Assembly (NCBI GenBank): GCA_026400555.1
Contig: JAPLOW010000170.1
Location: 1 to 64,000, forward strand
Length of the DNA: 64,000 bases
Origin: Hyphomicrobiales bacterium
GTDB lineage: Bacteria; Pseudomonadota; Alphaproteobacteria; Rhizobiales; Beijerinckiaceae
Direction: 5' to 3'
Part shown: positions 63,411-64,000 of the stretch, piece after piece
How the letters are laid out: every line of letters starts with the position of its first letter
How positions within the stretch are numbered: position 1 is the stretch's first letter
Translations under genes and position numbers: made by a program
Notes under the pieces: generated by a model
The model's database searches: none
What the model saw: only the letters and a program-made list of their open reading frames with translations
What the model was told of the DNA's origin: nothing

Positions 63411-64000
63411 TCAGCGCCCTGGACCGGGCAGGCGGCGGGCCGCCTCGATCGCCGCCATCATCGGCTTGGGCCGATAGGCCTCATCCAGCGGCAGGGGCCG
63501 TGCCCGAAGCCCGTCCTGCCGCTTGAAAACATCATGGATCCAGCTCGACCGGTCGCTCAGCCCCCAGGTGATGATCGCCTGTGGCCGCTGGCCTTCGATC
63601 ACTGCGCCCAGGAACGCCGTCGTCAGCTCGCCGATCAGCTTGTCGCGCTGCGCCGCCGGGCCAGGCATTTTCCAGTCGATGACGTCAAGTTCGGTGACCC
63701 TGACGCCAATGCCGAGTCGGCCCAGCTCACGGCAAAACGCGGTGATGCCGCGCACATCGAGCGGCTTCTCGCCATAAAGATGGGCCTGCATGCCGACCTC
63801 ATGGACTGGGATCTTGCGGTCCTGCAGATGACGGACCAGCCTGAGCGCCTGACGCCGGCGCTCGGCCGTGCGTTCGTCCGGATTTTCGAAATCATAGTCG
63901 TTCAGGACGAGCCGGGCGCTCGGGTCCACCCGGGCGACGGTCTCAAAGGCGATGTCGAGCAGCTGCGGCCCCAGCTGCCGGAACCAGACCGAATCACGGA
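63411..64000 (-). CDS. GH10 family endo-glycanase (xylanase-like), 3' part
   Basis: The gene runs off the window; only the C-terminal 195 or so residues are here. They match family 10 glycoside hydrolases: SARLVLNDYDFEN, PVHEVGMQAHLYG, the nucleophile Glu in GIGVRVTELDVIDWKMPG, and AIITWGLSDRSSWIHD near the end. In exopolysaccharide loci such enzymes may trim or shape the polymer rather than degrade plant xylan. The secretion signal and the acid/base Glu lie outside the window. The 154 bases between it and the Wzc-like gene hold nothing recognised. Confidence 0.88.
   Translation of the reverse strand, partial: RDSVWFRQLGPQLLDIAFETVARVDPSARLVLNDYDFENPDERTAERRRQALRLVRHLQDRKIPVHEVGMQAHLYGEKPLDVRGITAFCRELGRLGIGVRVTELDVIDWKMPGPAAQRDKLIGELTTAFLGAVIEGQRPQAIITWGLSDRSSWIHDVFKRQDGLRARPLPLDEAYRPKPMMAAIEAARRLPGPGR

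Overview
The window looks like a chromosomal segment of a high-GC alphaproteobacterium, most likely in the order Hyphomicrobiales (Rhizobiales). The grounds are a ctrA fragment at the left edge, sciP, flbD and a fliF-type flagellar cluster, a bacterial phosphatidylethanolamine N-methyltransferase, beta-ketoadipate genes and extracellular polysaccharide genes. No genus can be named from the sequence alone. Function calls rest on recognition of protein motifs; no database search was run.

Layout. 0-2.4 kb: 5' end of ctrA, a divergent regulatory region with five GANTC sites, then fliI and fliJ. 2.4-5.7 kb: small unrelated genes (GNAT, DUF305, a YbhN-like membrane protein, a cupin) and a frame-broken small lipoprotein in an AT-richer patch. 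5.7-20.2 kb: the main flagellar block on the minus strand (flhA, flbD, fliN, fliH, fliG, fliF, sciP, flgD, fliK). Between flhA and flbD sit four genes with no evident flagellar role: an FkbM methyltransferase, a Tat-signal Arg/Tyr-rich protein, a bile-acid/sodium-type symporter and fadD. CtrA-like boxes lie upstream of fliF and sciP. 20.4-22.7 kb: mnmA, pmtA, a tRNA with CAT anticodon and a DUF6356 protein.

22.8-30.2 kb is catabolic: an Lrp regulator, an idonate/gluconate dehydrogenase pair (idnD, idnO), and a protocatechuate operon (CoA-transferase A and B, pcaH, a broken pcaG, a pcaD-pcaC fusion) with a divergent IclR regulator. 30.2-39.5 kb: an RpiR-regulated polar amino-acid ABC importer with an embedded AstE-type deacylase, then an aldehyde dehydrogenase, a beta-hydroxyacid dehydrogenase and an M81 peptidase. 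39.6-44.9 kb: a Dpp-type oligopeptide ABC operon whose last ATPase gene has lost its 5' end.

45-52 kb holds an SMR-like transporter, an extended SDR, a class-III aminotransferase, a DprE1-like oxidase overlapping a UbiA-type prenyltransferase, and a divergent GT-C-like membrane protein. Together these suggest a lipid-linked pentose pathway. 52.3-55.4 kb: guaC, a ferredoxin reductase with an apparent internal deletion, a 53-residue membrane peptide and an SCO1-type copper chaperone. 55.4-64 kb is an exopolysaccharide locus: two glycosyltransferases, a decayed third one, a Wzy/ligase, a Wzc-like protein with a degenerate ATPase, and a GH10 glycanase cut by the window edge.

A recurrent oddity is damage by short deletions or frameshifts (lipoprotein at 5.1 kb, pcaG, the last dpp ATPase gene, the ferredoxin reductase, the glycosyltransferase at 58-59 kb). 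It could be real gene decay or assembly error; the sequence alone does not decide.
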